Source: DASPTR01 sp964475545 (GTDB taxonomy: Archaea > Thermoproteota > Bathyarchaeia > Bathyarchaeales > Bathycorpusculaceae). Taken from it: DNA of 21,376 nucleotides. This document shows, piece by piece, positions 7,858 through 15,214 of the stretch. The notes beneath the pieces are model-generated. The model made no database searches. It was not told the origin of the DNA and saw only the letters and a program-made list of their open reading frames with translations. Made by a program: the position numbers and the translations under genes. How positions within the stretch are numbered: position 1 is the first letter of the stretch; each line of letters begins with the position of its first letter. The stretch lies in assembly GCA_964475545.1 (NCBI GenBank), contig CAYYXF010000013.1, positions 1 through 21,376 on the forward strand. Direction: 5' to 3'.

Positions 7858-8468
7858 CTCTGTTTAAGCTTATAACAAAAGAAGATACTATCCGTATTCC
7901 GCCTGAAACCTTTGGCAACCCCTTGGAGGCAGTTGGGCACCAACAGGTTAAGGCAAAGTACGAAGGAGTCGTCAACGAGGAATTAGGTTATGTCATAGCT
8001 GTCATAAATGTGAAGGTTAGCCCTATCGGCAAGATAATCCCAGGTGATGGGGCAACATATCATAAGGTGTCTTTCTCTTTGCTCACATTCTTTCCGAAAA
8101 TTCAAGAAGTCGTAGAGGGGGAAGTTGTAGAAATTGCTGACTTCGGCGCCTTCGTAAGAATAGGTCCAGTTGATGCACTGCTTCATGTTTCGCAACTTAT
8201 GGATGATTTCATTTCTTACGATGAGAAACAGGGTGTTCTGCAGGGGAAAGAAACAAAGAGGAAGCTCATTACCGGCGACCAAGTCCGAGTACGGATAACA
8301 GCAGTTTCGCTGGGCAGGGCAGGAAGCTCTGGGAAAATAGGAGTAACGGCCAGACAACCTTTTCTGGGCAAGCTGGAGTGGATTGAGCATGAGACGCAAA
8401 AGATAGCAGAATTAGCTCAGAAGAAACCAGCTGAGGGTGCACCTCAGAAAAAGGGCGAAACACGATGA
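7854..8468 (+). CDS. rpo7: DNA-directed RNA polymerase subunit Rpo7 (RpoE1)
   Basis: The 204-residue product is the archaeal homologue of eukaryotic Rpb7. It forms the stalk of RNA polymerase with Rpo4 and binds the emerging transcript. The N-terminal RNP-like part runs to about residue 80. The S1 domain begins at VVEGEVVEIADFGAFVRIGPVDALLH and ends with GKIGVTARQPFLG. The Lys/Ala/Glu-rich C-terminal tail of about 25 residues is longer than the fold needs. The ATG overlaps the PIN gene stop by four bases, and its own stop overlaps the Spt4 start by four bases. The tight order PIN-rpo7-spt4 points to one transcription unit. Confidence 0.95.
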   Translation: MTLFKLITKEDTIRIPPETFGNPLEAVGHQQVKAKYEGVVNEELGYVIAVINVKVSPIGKIIPGDGATYHKVSFSLLTFFPKIQEVVEGEVVEIADFGAFVRIGPVDALLHVSQLMDDFISYDEKQGVLQGKETKRKLITGDQVRVRITAVSLGRAGSSGKIGVTARQPFLGKLEWIEHETQKIAELAQKKPAEGAPQKKGETR

Positions 8469-8650
8469 GTGAAAAAGCCTGTCCTACGTGCCACTTTTTG
8501 ACAAAAGAGAATGTTTGCCCAAAATGTAAAGCAACTGGTTTAAGCGATGACTTCAGCGGATTGGTAATAGTTTTTGAACCCCAAGGTTCAGCCATAGCTA
8601 GAGCCATGAACATCAAGGAAAAAGGACGCTATGCACTAAAGGTTAGATGA
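8465..8650 (+). CDS. spt4: Transcription elongation factor Spt4 (RpoE2)
   Basis: This 61-residue zinc protein is the archaeal Spt4, partner of Spt5 in the elongation factor that clamps RNA polymerase. The zinc site is Cys6, Cys9, Cys18 and Cys21 (CPTC and CPKC). It is followed by the conserved W/F-x-G-like segment DDFSGLVIVFEP and the end IKEKGRYALKV. Full length for the family. Its ATG overlaps the rpo7 stop (ATGA), and the dephospho-CoA kinase starts one base after its stop region. Spt4 directly behind rpo7 is a widely conserved archaeal order, which backs the assignment. Confidence 0.95.
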   Translation: MSEKACPTCHFLTKENVCPKCKATGLSDDFSGLVIVFEPQGSAIARAMNIKEKGRYALKVR

Positions 8651-8651
8651 G

Positions 8652-9185
8652 ATGACTGTTGCCTACAGCCTCACACGGGAGTTACGTGCAAAGCTTAAAC
8701 GACCCTTGGGCACACTTATTCGCGGCTCGTTTACTGAAACAATGAATAGACTCAAAGATATGCTGAAAGAAGAAAAGCCGGCATGCATAATATCTGTCGG
8801 AGATACAGTCTCAAAGAACCTTGAAAGAAACCAGATTTTCCCGCAACTATCAATCATAGACAACAAGGCCATGAGAAAGCACACGCGACCTTTTCAATCG
8901 GCTGCGGAGAAAACCCTTCACGTCAGAAATCCTAAGGCAACAATTACAGATGAAGCGATTACGGCAATCAGAGACTCCTTGGGAAATTGCAGCCGTACTA
9001 GGATAGTTGTGGATGGAGAAGAAGACCTACTGGCGCTGGTCGCCGTTTTACACGCTCCAGAAGACTCATTTGTCGTTTATGGTCAACCCTATGAGGGCAT
9101 TGTTGTGGTCAAGGCGACGCAGGCTAAGAAGGCGGAAATTGCCGGAATACTGAAGACTATGGAGAATGCTAGAAAAGCTAAATAG
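8652..9185 (+). CDS. GTP-dependent dephospho-CoA kinase (DUF359 family)
   Basis: The 177-residue product belongs to the archaeal DUF359 family, shown to include a GTP-dependent dephospho-CoA kinase that performs the last step of CoA synthesis and is unrelated to bacterial CoaE. Visible family motifs are the N-terminal RPLGTLIRGS, GDTVS (50-54), IDNKAMR (69-75), VVDGEEDLLAL (119-129) with the acidic cluster, and VVYGQPYEGIVVV (141-153). Length is typical. It starts immediately after spt4 and precedes eS24, the same order seen in many archaea. The enzymatic role is taken from family knowledge; the family assignment is strong. Confidence 0.92.
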   Translation: MTVAYSLTRELRAKLKRPLGTLIRGSFTETMNRLKDMLKEEKPACIISVGDTVSKNLERNQIFPQLSIIDNKAMRKHTRPFQSAAEKTLHVRNPKATITDEAITAIRDSLGNCSRTRIVVDGEEDLLALVAVLHAPEDSFVVYGQPYEGIVVVKATQAKKAEIAGILKTMENARKAK

Positions 9186-9227
9186 GAACGTGTTGCATCA
9201 AGTCAACACCACAAACGAGGAAAAGTC

Positions 9228-9620
9228 ATGGAAATCCAAGTGATATCAGAGAAGCAAAATCCTATGCTAAAGCGAAAAGAAGTCAGCTTTCAAGTTGAGC
9301 ATGGGCAAGTCGGCAGCACACCGTCTAGACCGGAGGTCAGAAAAGCAATTGCGGCAGCAATCAAGGCGGACGAGCATGTTGTTTTTGTTAGGAAGTTTGC
9401 AACTAGAACGGGAACCCATGTGGCCTCTGGGATGGCCCATATCTACGACACTCTTGAACAGGCGAAACTCGTAGAGCCGAAGTACATTATAAAAAGGAAC
9501 ATCCCTGAAGTAAAGGCTGAAAAGGCTGAAGAGACGGAAAACGTGGAGAAAGTCAAAGAGGCAAAGGAAATCAAAGAAACCAAAGAGGTCAAAGAGCCTA
9601 AGGAAGAAAAGAAGGAGTAA
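9228..9620 (+). CDS. rps24e: Small-subunit ribosomal protein eS24
   Basis: The 130-residue product is eS24. The core comprises the first 98 residues or so, with NPMLKRKEVSFQVEH, the TPSRPEVRKAIAAAI helix, VFVRKFATRTGTH and GMAHIYDTLEQAK. The remaining 30 or so residues form a tail of short repeats built on KE-x-KE (about 108-130). Archaeal eS24 is usually close to 100 residues, so this extension is extra. The sequence GAGG a few bases before ATG acts as ribosome binding site. The eS31 gene starts two bases after the stop, the usual archaeal pair. Confidence 0.95.
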   Translation: MEIQVISEKQNPMLKRKEVSFQVEHGQVGSTPSRPEVRKAIAAAIKADEHVVFVRKFATRTGTHVASGMAHIYDTLEQAKLVEPKYIIKRNIPEVKAEKAEETENVEKVKEAKEIKETKEVKEPKEEKKE

Positions 9621-9622
9621 GC

Positions 9623-9922
9623 ATGTCAAAGAAAACAGAAACGCCAAAGAAAGCCGAAAAGGCGTCGGAAGAACCGGCTAAAGAAGAAGTGAAACCCGAG
9701 AAAATAGAAAAGCCAGAGAAAGCCGCAAAGCCGGAGAAGAAAAAGAAAAAGGAGAAAGGCATCTTCACGCTCTACAAGGTAGAAAAGGATAAGGTCCAGC
9801 GGTTACGGCCAGCCTGTGAGCGATGCGGAACAGGGTATTTCATGGCTGATCATGGTAACCGATACACTTGTGGACATTGTGGTTTTACCAGGTACAAACC
9901 AGCTGAAAACGGGCACGTTTAA
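9623..9922 (+). CDS. rps27ae: Small-subunit ribosomal protein eS31 (S27ae) with Lys/Glu-rich N-terminal extension
   Basis: The C-terminal half is eS31, the archaeal counterpart of the ribosomal part of eukaryotic S27a. It has FTLYKVEKDK, then a zinc ribbon of Cys65, Cys68, Cys83 and Cys86 (CERC and CGHC), and ends with FTRYKPAE. Archaeal forms are usually 50-65 residues; here about 45 extra N-terminal residues, almost all Lys, Glu, Pro and Ala, precede it. No ubiquitin-like fold is visible in that extension. An internal start near the core seems unlikely, since the ATG at 9623 sits two bases after the eS24 stop. Confidence 0.93.
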   Translation: MSKKTETPKKAEKASEEPAKEEVKPEKIEKPEKAAKPEKKKKKEKGIFTLYKVEKDKVQRLRPACERCGTGYFMADHGNRYTCGHCGFTRYKPAENGHV

Positions 9923-9947
9923 ATCGCTCGTCACTCTAGTATTCTCG

Positions 9948-10379
9948 ATGGTTCAGATGATCAGAGTAAATGTTTCCATCACTAATATTTCCGCTGAACG
10001 CTTCTTAGACATAAGAAAACCCATGCCGCCCATCCAGATAAACACCAACCTTAACCTAGTAGGCATGGAAAAGTCTGCAGATTCAATCGAGGTTCCCTTT
10101 GTCTTGACGATAAGCTATAATCCGTCAGTAGCCCAGCTAAGCCTTCAAGGCAAAGCATACGTGGCTGGCGACAAGGGAGAGATTGAAAAAGTCTACAAGG
10201 ACTACGAGGAGAAGAAGCCCCCGCCACCAGTCATAGTGCAGTCAATATCTAACGTTGTTTTCGTGGAATCAGTGGTAATATCTAGGGCATTGAACATTCC
10301 GCCCCCGATCCCGCTGCCTCAAATACCGGAAGCCAAGCAGCAGAGTGATAAACCTTCGAAAATGGATTACAGTGCCTAG
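9948..10379 (+). CDS. Conserved hypothetical protein, possible SecB-fold (SecB-like)
   Basis: This 143-residue protein is mostly predicted beta strand (residues about 4-75, with alternating hydrophobics such as IEVPFVLTISYNP and AQLSLQGKAYV). It then has a linker DYEEKKPPPP, a helix QSISNVVFVESVVISRAL, and the proline-rich end IPPPIPLPQIPE. That order of four-strand sheet then helix recalls SecB-like archaeal proteins, but I hold this loosely. The open frame extends upstream into eS31; the ATG at 9948 is chosen because the added residues would only read through the ribosomal gene. It lies 25 bases behind eS31 and could be part of that operon. SecB itself is a bacterial chaperone for exported proteins. 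Confidence 0.7.
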   Translation: MVQMIRVNVSITNISAERFLDIRKPMPPIQINTNLNLVGMEKSADSIEVPFVLTISYNPSVAQLSLQGKAYVAGDKGEIEKVYKDYEEKKPPPPVIVQSISNVVFVESVVISRALNIPPPIPLPQIPEAKQQSDKPSKMDYSA

Positions 10380-10398
10380 CAAACCTGAAGAGATTAGC

Positions 10399-10803
10399 CT
10401 ATTTCAACGGAACATACATTGAGGAACGAGACGCGCCGATACCTGGAGTCCCATGTCTCACAGGTTTATTTGTGATTGCAAACTCTCCTAAGTAATGGCC
10501 AATCATTTCTGGCTTAATCTCTACTGCAACAAATTCCTTCCCATTGTGCACAGCTATTGAAACGCCGACCATTTCAGGCAGAATAATCATATCACGCAAA
10601 TGTGTTTTGACTGTAACAGCGCTTCCCTGTCTGAGGGCTTCCTTTGCTTTCCTGATCTTCTCAAGGAGTATTCTGTGTTCAGGAGCGAAACCATGATGCA
10701 GGCTTCTTCTTTGTCTAGAAGGCAGCAGGTTGATGAACTCATCCATTGACAGATTCTGCAATTGGTTAAGGCTGTACCCGCGATATGCAAATTCTTTTGG
10801 CAT
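10399..10803 (-). CDS. rps19: Small-subunit ribosomal protein uS19
   Basis: The 134-residue product is the archaeal form of uS19, which sits in the head of the small subunit. Family marks are MPKEFAYRGYSLNQL and LLPSRQRRSLHHGF in the N-terminal half. The universal motifs KTHLRDMIILPEMVG, VHNGKEF, MIGHYLGEFAIT and HGTPGIGASRSS make up the second half. Length is normal for archaea. It lies 30 bases behind uL2 and is the last gene of this operon: the next gene is convergent, not uL22. Confidence 0.97.
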   Translation of the reverse strand: MPKEFAYRGYSLNQLQNLSMDEFINLLPSRQRRSLHHGFAPEHRILLEKIRKAKEALRQGSAVTVKTHLRDMIILPEMVGVSIAVHNGKEFVAVEIKPEMIGHYLGEFAITNKPVRHGTPGIGASRSSMYVPLK

Positions 10804-10833
10804 TTGCTCTCATCCCATTCGCAGCTTTAGATG

Positions 10834-11598
10834 CTATAAACCTTCTGCTCTGGCAGCATCTCTTGCACTCTTCTTCTTTCGCCCAGCACCTCTAGCCGCG
10901 ATTAGCCCGACCTTCTGCCCAGGCGGTGCCCCATGCGAAGTAGTAGTGCCTTTTCTTGCACTCCTCTTGCTGCTACCATAGGGGTGCACAGCAGCAACCA
11001 TTGCCCGTCCACGAGTTCTTGGGTACTTGCGTCCCCTGGCTCTCATAAGATGGAACTTTTCACCAGCCTTCAAGAACGGCTTGTCAGGTCTGCCGGCTCC
11101 TGAGACCACTCCCACCGTGGCCCTACAATAATCATCTATGTATTTCGCCTTGCGCGACGGAAGCCTGACTATCGTGCCTTGAGGTGTGTGCGTTACTACT
11201 GTTGCATAAGTCCCTGAAGATTTGGTTATTTTGCCACCATCTCCAGGTCGAAGCTCAATGTTACATATCATGGTGCCTTCAGGGATCTTTCCAAGTGGAA
11301 GTATGTTGCCAACTTCGACCGTTGCTTTTCCCCCAATCTGGATTTGCTGACCTTCGTAAACCCCTTCTGGAACAACAGTGTAACATTTTTCTCCATTTTC
11401 GAACTTCACCACAGCCAGAGGGGTTCCTCTTCCAGGATCATGAACGAACTCTTTGATAACACCTTTAGTCGCTGCTTCAAAATACTCTTTTGGTCCAATC
11501 GTCAATGGATATTTCGCAGGAGCCACTCTCTTGTGAGTCGACGCCCTGAACGTTGACCCACCGCGACCCCGCCTTTGAACACGAATTCTCTTTCCCAT
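10834..11598 (-). CDS. rpl2: Large-subunit ribosomal protein uL2
   Basis: The 254-residue product is uL2, one of the proteins nearest the peptidyl transferase centre. It begins MGKRIRVQRRGRGGSTFRA. It carries the OB-like and SH3-like domains, with GKAT..VGNILPLGKIPEG and then GTYATVVTHTPQGTIVRLPS. The C-terminal part has the conserved MVAAVHPYGS (His near 206), followed by a glycine- and arginine-rich tail typical of the archaeal protein. Length is typical. It follows uL23 after about 20 bases and precedes uS19. Confidence 0.97.
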   Translation of the reverse strand: MGKRIRVQRRGRGGSTFRASTHKRVAPAKYPLTIGPKEYFEAATKGVIKEFVHDPGRGTPLAVVKFENGEKCYTVVPEGVYEGQQIQIGGKATVEVGNILPLGKIPEGTMICNIELRPGDGGKITKSSGTYATVVTHTPQGTIVRLPSRKAKYIDDYCRATVGVVSGAGRPDKPFLKAGEKFHLMRARGRKYPRTRGRAMVAAVHPYGSSKRSARKGTTTSHGAPPGQKVGLIAARGAGRKKKSARDAARAEGL

Positions 11599-11619
11599 TA
11601 CTCAGTTCCCCAAATAATA

Positions 11620-11880
11620 CTATAGTAGTCCAAGCTTAATTGCGACATCAGCCGCCTTGTATTCGGGCTGAAGCTTGACGAAAGCTTTCTTCTCCCCCTG
11701 ATGGGTAATTAGCGTGTTAACGTCCTTAACCTTCACTTCGTAGAGTTGCTCAACTGCCTTTTTGACATCAGCCTTGCTTGCCTTTAGGCTTACAACGAAA
11801 ACTAGCTTGTTCTCCTTCTCAACCATAAGGCTTGCCGCTTCCGTCATTAATGGATAAAGTATTACCTCATAGGAATCCAT
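11620..11880 (-). CDS. rpl23: Large-subunit ribosomal protein uL23
   Basis: The 86-residue product is uL23, located at the exit tunnel and a docking site for SRP and other factors. It begins MDSYEVILYPLMTEAASL, has the VVSLKASKADVKKAVEQLYEV segment and ends with KLGLL. The open frame extends 20 codons further upstream, but that part is shared with the end of uL4 and is not conserved. The chosen ATG shares one base with the uL4 stop (TAATG), a classic coupled junction. Confidence 0.96.
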   Translation of the reverse strand: MDSYEVILYPLMTEAASLMVEKENKLVFVVSLKASKADVKKAVEQLYEVKVKDVNTLITHQGEKKAFVKLQPEYKAADVAIKLGLL

Positions 11881-12671
11881 TAAGACTGCTCTCCTCCGCC
11901 ATAAAGCTCGCTCAGTTTTCCAATCGCGCCGCTTGTCCATATCGTGAGCCGCCCCGGATGAGTGCCCGGAGCAAGCAGCTCAGCATTTAGACTCTCCACA
12001 GCAACAACGTCCACGCCTGGTATGTTCCTTGCTGCCTCAACTATCCCGTCATTCTTAGCCACGACCAGAAGTGGTCCCACAGCTTGCTTGATCCTTCTCC
12101 CTCGCCTTTTGCCCTTTCCAGGGCGAACTTTCCGGCTTCCCTTCACCCGATAGATGTCTGATAGAACACCCAGCCGCACGAGAGCCTCTTCAACTTCCTT
12201 GGTCTTCCTCAACCTTTCGAAACCATCTTCAACCACCAAGGGGATTTCCAGCACATCTTCAATTGAGTGCCCTCTGGCTGCAACAAGCTCCTTGGACGCC
12301 GTAGCAGCTATTGCTGAAAACAACGCAAGACGCTTCTCTTTCCTTGGGATTCTTTTAACAATCCTCTTTTCGGAAGTTGGAGGATGCCCCGCTCTCCCCT
12401 TCACCGTCCCTGGTGCAAACGCAGCCCTGCCTCCCGGATTCTTAGTTCTTGGTATCCTAGAGATGCCTGAACCTGTGCCCCTAGATTCAGCAGTGGTTCT
12501 TTTTCCAGCCATTGGGTCGCGGCCCTGCGGTTGGCGTTTGCGGGATTGAATTGATAAAACAGCACGTTTTATGACATCTGGCCTTAGAGGTGTACTGAAA
12601 ATTGATGGAAGCTCTGTCTTCCCGACCGGTTTCCCCTCGAGGCTAAAGATTTTCGCTGATTTCTTGACCAT
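11880..12671 (-). CDS. rpl4: Large-subunit ribosomal protein uL4
   Basis: The 263-residue product is the archaeal uL4. It begins MVKKSAKIFSLEGKP. It includes the tunnel loop with RGTGSGISRIPRTKNPGGRAAF, the region FSAIAATASKELVAARGH, and the C-terminal VDVVAVESLNAELLAPGTHPGRL, which is a hallmark of the archaeal/eukaryotic form. Length is typical. Its start is 12 bases behind the uL3 stop, and its stop shares a base with the uL23 start. In some organisms uL4 represses its own operon, but the sequence here shows no such site that I can recognise. Confidence 0.97.
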   Translation of the reverse strand: MVKKSAKIFSLEGKPVGKTELPSIFSTPLRPDVIKRAVLSIQSRKRQPQGRDPMAGKRTTAESRGTGSGISRIPRTKNPGGRAAFAPGTVKGRAGHPPTSEKRIVKRIPRKEKRLALFSAIAATASKELVAARGHSIEDVLEIPLVVEDGFERLRKTKEVEEALVRLGVLSDIYRVKGSRKVRPGKGKRRGRRIKQAVGPLLVVAKNDGIVEAARNIPGVDVVAVESLNAELLAPGTHPGRLTIWTSGAIGKLSELYGGGEQS

Positions 12672-12683
12672 GCGCTTCCACCA

Positions 12684-13697
12684 CTATTTCCCTTGCGGGG
12701 ATTCAAGCGATACATAAGTAATCTGTGGAGGCTCTTCAGCAACGTTCCTCGGTGGACGCGCTGGATAACGCAGCCTTATCGGGCGTTTTTCTGTCCCCGC
12801 AATGCTTCCCTCCATCATCATATACGGGCCGCGGACTAGGCCGTATCTGAGGAAGCCTCCTTTCGGCGTTATCTCTTTGCCATCCGCCCCGATTTTGAGG
12901 ATGCGCCTATTATATTCTGTTCTTTGATGGAACCCCATCTGTCCAGCTCTTGGAACACTGTACATTACGTGATGTGGATTCCAAGGTCCTAACGTGGCTA
13001 CGCCCCGTTTTGTCTTGCGTCCCTTAGCTTGCAGTATCGTCACGCCATAGCGTTTCACGGGTCCCTGAAAGCCCTTCCCTGTTGTGATAGCCACCGTATC
13101 CACGTATTGCCCATCTTTGAAAAGTTCTGTAGGGGCAATCGTTTTCCCGAGCAGAGTTTTTGCATATTCAAATTGCTGTTGAATTGTTCCGCCGCCCACT
13201 TCTATCTCTGTGATGTCTGGTTTCTTCTTTGACAAACTGGTTTGCTTTGGTTGGGTTATGGCGATAACGCGGATGTTTGCTACTTTCGCTAGGTTTTCCT
13301 CAATCTTCTTGAGGTTTCCTTCAGGGTTGAAGCTCTCGGGAAGCGTGAATATCTTCTCAAGATCATCTGGTGGTTCTTTCGTCCAGGCTTCTGAGAAGGT
13401 CTGCAGGCCGTAGGGGTTCTTCGTGAATGCTCTCACGGCACATATGAGTATGGGAGGTGTTTCCAGGATCGTTGCCGGGCTCATTACCTCCTTTCCGAAG
13501 TTTGGCGAACGTTTTCGGTCCTCTATTTTGAATACGTGCGTCATTCCCGCCTTGTAACCTGTGAAACCGAGAAGCCTAGGCGTGTTTGCCTCTACTTTTG
13601 GCCAAAATCGGATTCTTCCCACTATATGTCTAGAACGTTTCCTAGGCAGATATGCTAGTGAACCATGTCTTGGGGCATGCGTTTTCCTATGTCCCAT
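12684..13697 (-). CDS. rpl3: Large-subunit ribosomal protein uL3
   Basis: The 337-residue product is the archaeal uL3, an early-assembling protein of the large subunit. It begins MGHRKTHAPRHGSLAYLPRKR. It has FTGYKAGMTHVF near 44-55, DTVAITTGKGFQGPVKRYGV, the RKTKRGVATLGPW region, and the loop GQMGFHQRTEYNRRI, which includes the universally conserved Gln/His zone near the catalytic centre. Length fits archaeal uL3 (330-360). It opens the five-gene minus-strand operon uL3-uL4-uL23-uL2-uS19, with a TATA-like element upstream. Confidence 0.97.
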   Translation of the reverse strand: MGHRKTHAPRHGSLAYLPRKRSRHIVGRIRFWPKVEANTPRLLGFTGYKAGMTHVFKIEDRKRSPNFGKEVMSPATILETPPILICAVRAFTKNPYGLQTFSEAWTKEPPDDLEKIFTLPESFNPEGNLKKIEENLAKVANIRVIAITQPKQTSLSKKKPDITEIEVGGGTIQQQFEYAKTLLGKTIAPTELFKDGQYVDTVAITTGKGFQGPVKRYGVTILQAKGRKTKRGVATLGPWNPHHVMYSVPRAGQMGFHQRTEYNRRILKIGADGKEITPKGGFLRYGLVRGPYMMMEGSIAGTEKRPIRLRYPARPPRNVAEEPPQITYVSLESPQGK

Positions 13698-13733
13698 CGT
13701 TTTTCCGCTTCGTGTCTTCTAGACATGAGAACA

Positions 13734-13745
13734 TTAAGTTATTAA
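13734..13745 (-). promoter_or_regulatory. TATA-like element for the uL3 operon
   Basis: On the minus strand the bases read TTAATAACTTAA, centred about 42 bases before the uL3 ATG. This leaves room for a start site near 13715 and a short leader. No other AT-rich box lies closer. Confidence 0.45.
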
Positions 13746-13873
13746 CATTTTGGTCGCTGCAGCGCAGCGCGTTGCGTTGTCTCCTCTATAGGTGGAGTCG
13801 CTGGATATCAGGTTGTAGGGCAAAAAGTCTATGGAGTGCATCCCTATCGATTATGAATTCTGGCAAGTTGAAT

Positions 13874-13926
13874 CCTAATGAAGCATGAAGCCAGAGTTCC
13901 ATATGTTGAGCCTAATGGAGGATGAA
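13874..13926. repeat. Two imperfect 16-base direct repeats
   Basis: CCTAATGAAGCATGAA (13874-13889) recurs as CCTAATGGAGGATGAA (13911-13926), 14 of 16 bases identical, with a 37-base period. They lie in the 270-base gap upstream of uL3 and downstream of the coiled-coil protein gene. No function can be given; both could be remnants of a small duplication. Confidence 0.4.
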
Positions 13927-13969
13927 TAGTGCTTATCGCTTTACGCTGTGATTTTCAAATCCGAGGGAC

Positions 13970-14284
13970 TTAGACCCAGAACAGCTTGAAACACTCTTTA
14001 TGATAGCGGCGTGCTTCCCTTCCATCAGAGTCCTTGATAACAATTTCCTCGCCTGGCTCTATTGCTCTTCCGCACTCAGTGCACCGCAATGTCGTATCTA
14101 TGATTTCCGGACTTGGCGTATGAACGTGCAAACTCAGCTTTCTGAGCTCTTCGCATTGATCTCTCAGCTCTGAAATTCTGCTCTTCAGGATCTGTAGTTT
14201 ACGCAGGGTAGCCTCTACCTCTTCTCTCACTCTCGGCGGCTCATATTGAGAAAGCGGTTCATCGGTTTCTGTTCTTCTGAACAT
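13970..14284 (-). CDS. Coiled-coil and zinc-site protein, hypothetical
   Basis: This 104-residue protein is not a family I recognise. Residues about 19-50 form a heptad-like helix (VREEVEATLRKLQILKSRIS and following), probably a coiled coil. The C-terminal third has a likely treble-clef or LIM-like zinc site: Cys68 and Cys71 in CTECGRAIEPGEE, then His95 and Cys98 in RYHKECFKLF. The spacing resembles one half of a LIM domain. A strong TATA box lies about 45 bases upstream. It stands alone between the ribosomal operon and pyrE. A protein- or nucleic-acid-binding adapter is a reasonable guess but is not shown. Confidence 0.75.
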   Translation of the reverse strand: MFRRTETDEPLSQYEPPRVREEVEATLRKLQILKSRISELRDQCEELRKLSLHVHTPSPEIIDTTLRCTECGRAIEPGEEIVIKDSDGREARRYHKECFKLFWV

Positions 14285-14323
14285 GTTTCCAACCCGTATG
14301 GCTCAACGTGAAATATGTGGTAT

Positions 14324-14335
14324 CTTAATATATAA
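14324..14335. promoter_or_regulatory. TATA box between two divergent genes
   Basis: The sequence CTTAATATATAA reads as a TATA box on either strand. For the minus-strand zinc protein it is centred about 45 bases from the ATG, implying a 20-base leader. The plus-strand pyrE-like gene starts about 190 bases away, so it probably uses a nearer weaker box, perhaps TTAAAT near 14487. Confidence 0.55.
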
Positions 14336-14522
14336 TACTTTATTTCCTCCATCAGAATATATCCCAAAGAGAACGCCAAACTCTAGGCGCTCCATACCAT
14401 AGCGCATCAAGTCCTGGAAGCTGAATCCGAGACACTTCCTCAGAAAGATACCCAATCCGCCCTTTCAGGGCCATCTTGGCAAATGTTAAATCCAGCACCG
14501 TACAATCATTCTGCGGATTCGA

Positions 14523-15137
14523 ATGTCCGATGTCACATCGCATGTTGCCAATGCCCTTTACAATTCTGGATGCCTAAAGTTCGGCAGTTTCAGAATCAAA
14601 TCTGGAGCCTTAAGCCCCTACTACATTGATCTTGCATGTCTTATTTCTTCACCTAGAGAGTTGTGCACGATCGCTAAAGTTGCTGCTTGCGAGATCAAGA
14701 ATCTGATGGCTGTTGACAGAATAGACAAGCTGGCCTCAATTGAGCTGAAGGGCGCGTTGATCCTGCCAAGCATAGGGTGTCAAGTGAACCTACCATGCAT
14801 TGTGGTGAGAAAAGAAGAAAAAGCCTATGGTGTGCCTGGCAGAATCGCAGGCGCTGAAGTTGCCAAAGGAGACCATATACTGTTTTTTGACGACGTTATT
14901 AGCGAGGGCTTGTCCAAAGTTGAAGGAATCAAGCCTTTAGAGGAGCTCGGCGCAAAAGTCAAACATCTGATGGTTGTAGTTGACAGAGAACAGGGCGGCA
15001 GGGAAAATCTTGAAAAGCTAGGCTACAAGGTTCATGCCCTGGCCAAGATCTCCGAGCTAGTTAGCCGCCTCGTTGAGCAAAAGCAAATTTCAGAGACACA
15101 GGCAGCCGCCGTGCTGGACTACGTCAAGAAGTTCTAG
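14523..15137 (+). CDS. pyrE: Orotate phosphoribosyltransferase-like protein
   Basis: The 204-residue product has the type-I phosphoribosyltransferase fold of PyrE, which makes orotidine 5'-phosphate from orotate and PRPP in pyrimidine synthesis. OPRT marks are FGSFRIKSGALSPYYIDL (20-37; Lys26), VVRKEEKAYG (94-103) and VVVDREQGG (151-159). The PRPP loop is FFDDVISEGLSK (121-132), whereas OPRTs normally have DD-V/I-I/x-TTG-x-S. The two Asp residues are kept, the two Thr are replaced by Ser-Glu. This may alter PRPP binding or mean a related substrate. It is a single gene, with no other pyrimidine gene beside it. Family assignment is good; activity on orotate is less sure. Confidence 0.82.
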   Translation: MSDVTSHVANALYNSGCLKFGSFRIKSGALSPYYIDLACLISSPRELCTIAKVAACEIKNLMAVDRIDKLASIELKGALILPSIGCQVNLPCIVVRKEEKAYGVPGRIAGAEVAKGDHILFFDDVISEGLSKVEGIKPLEELGAKVKHLMVVVDREQGGRENLEKLGYKVHALAKISELVSRLVEQKQISETQAAAVLDYVKKF

Positions 15138-15214
15138 ACCTGCGCAAAGCATACAACCAAGCGTGCCATTTGGGTTTCCGGGTTTCAGCATGTGGGATCG
15201 AGCTTTCTACCATT

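Noticed and set aside
14352..14543. Minus-strand 63-codon frame upstream of and overlapping pyrE
   Set aside because: It lies in the promoter region, overlaps the pyrE start and has no family resemblance.
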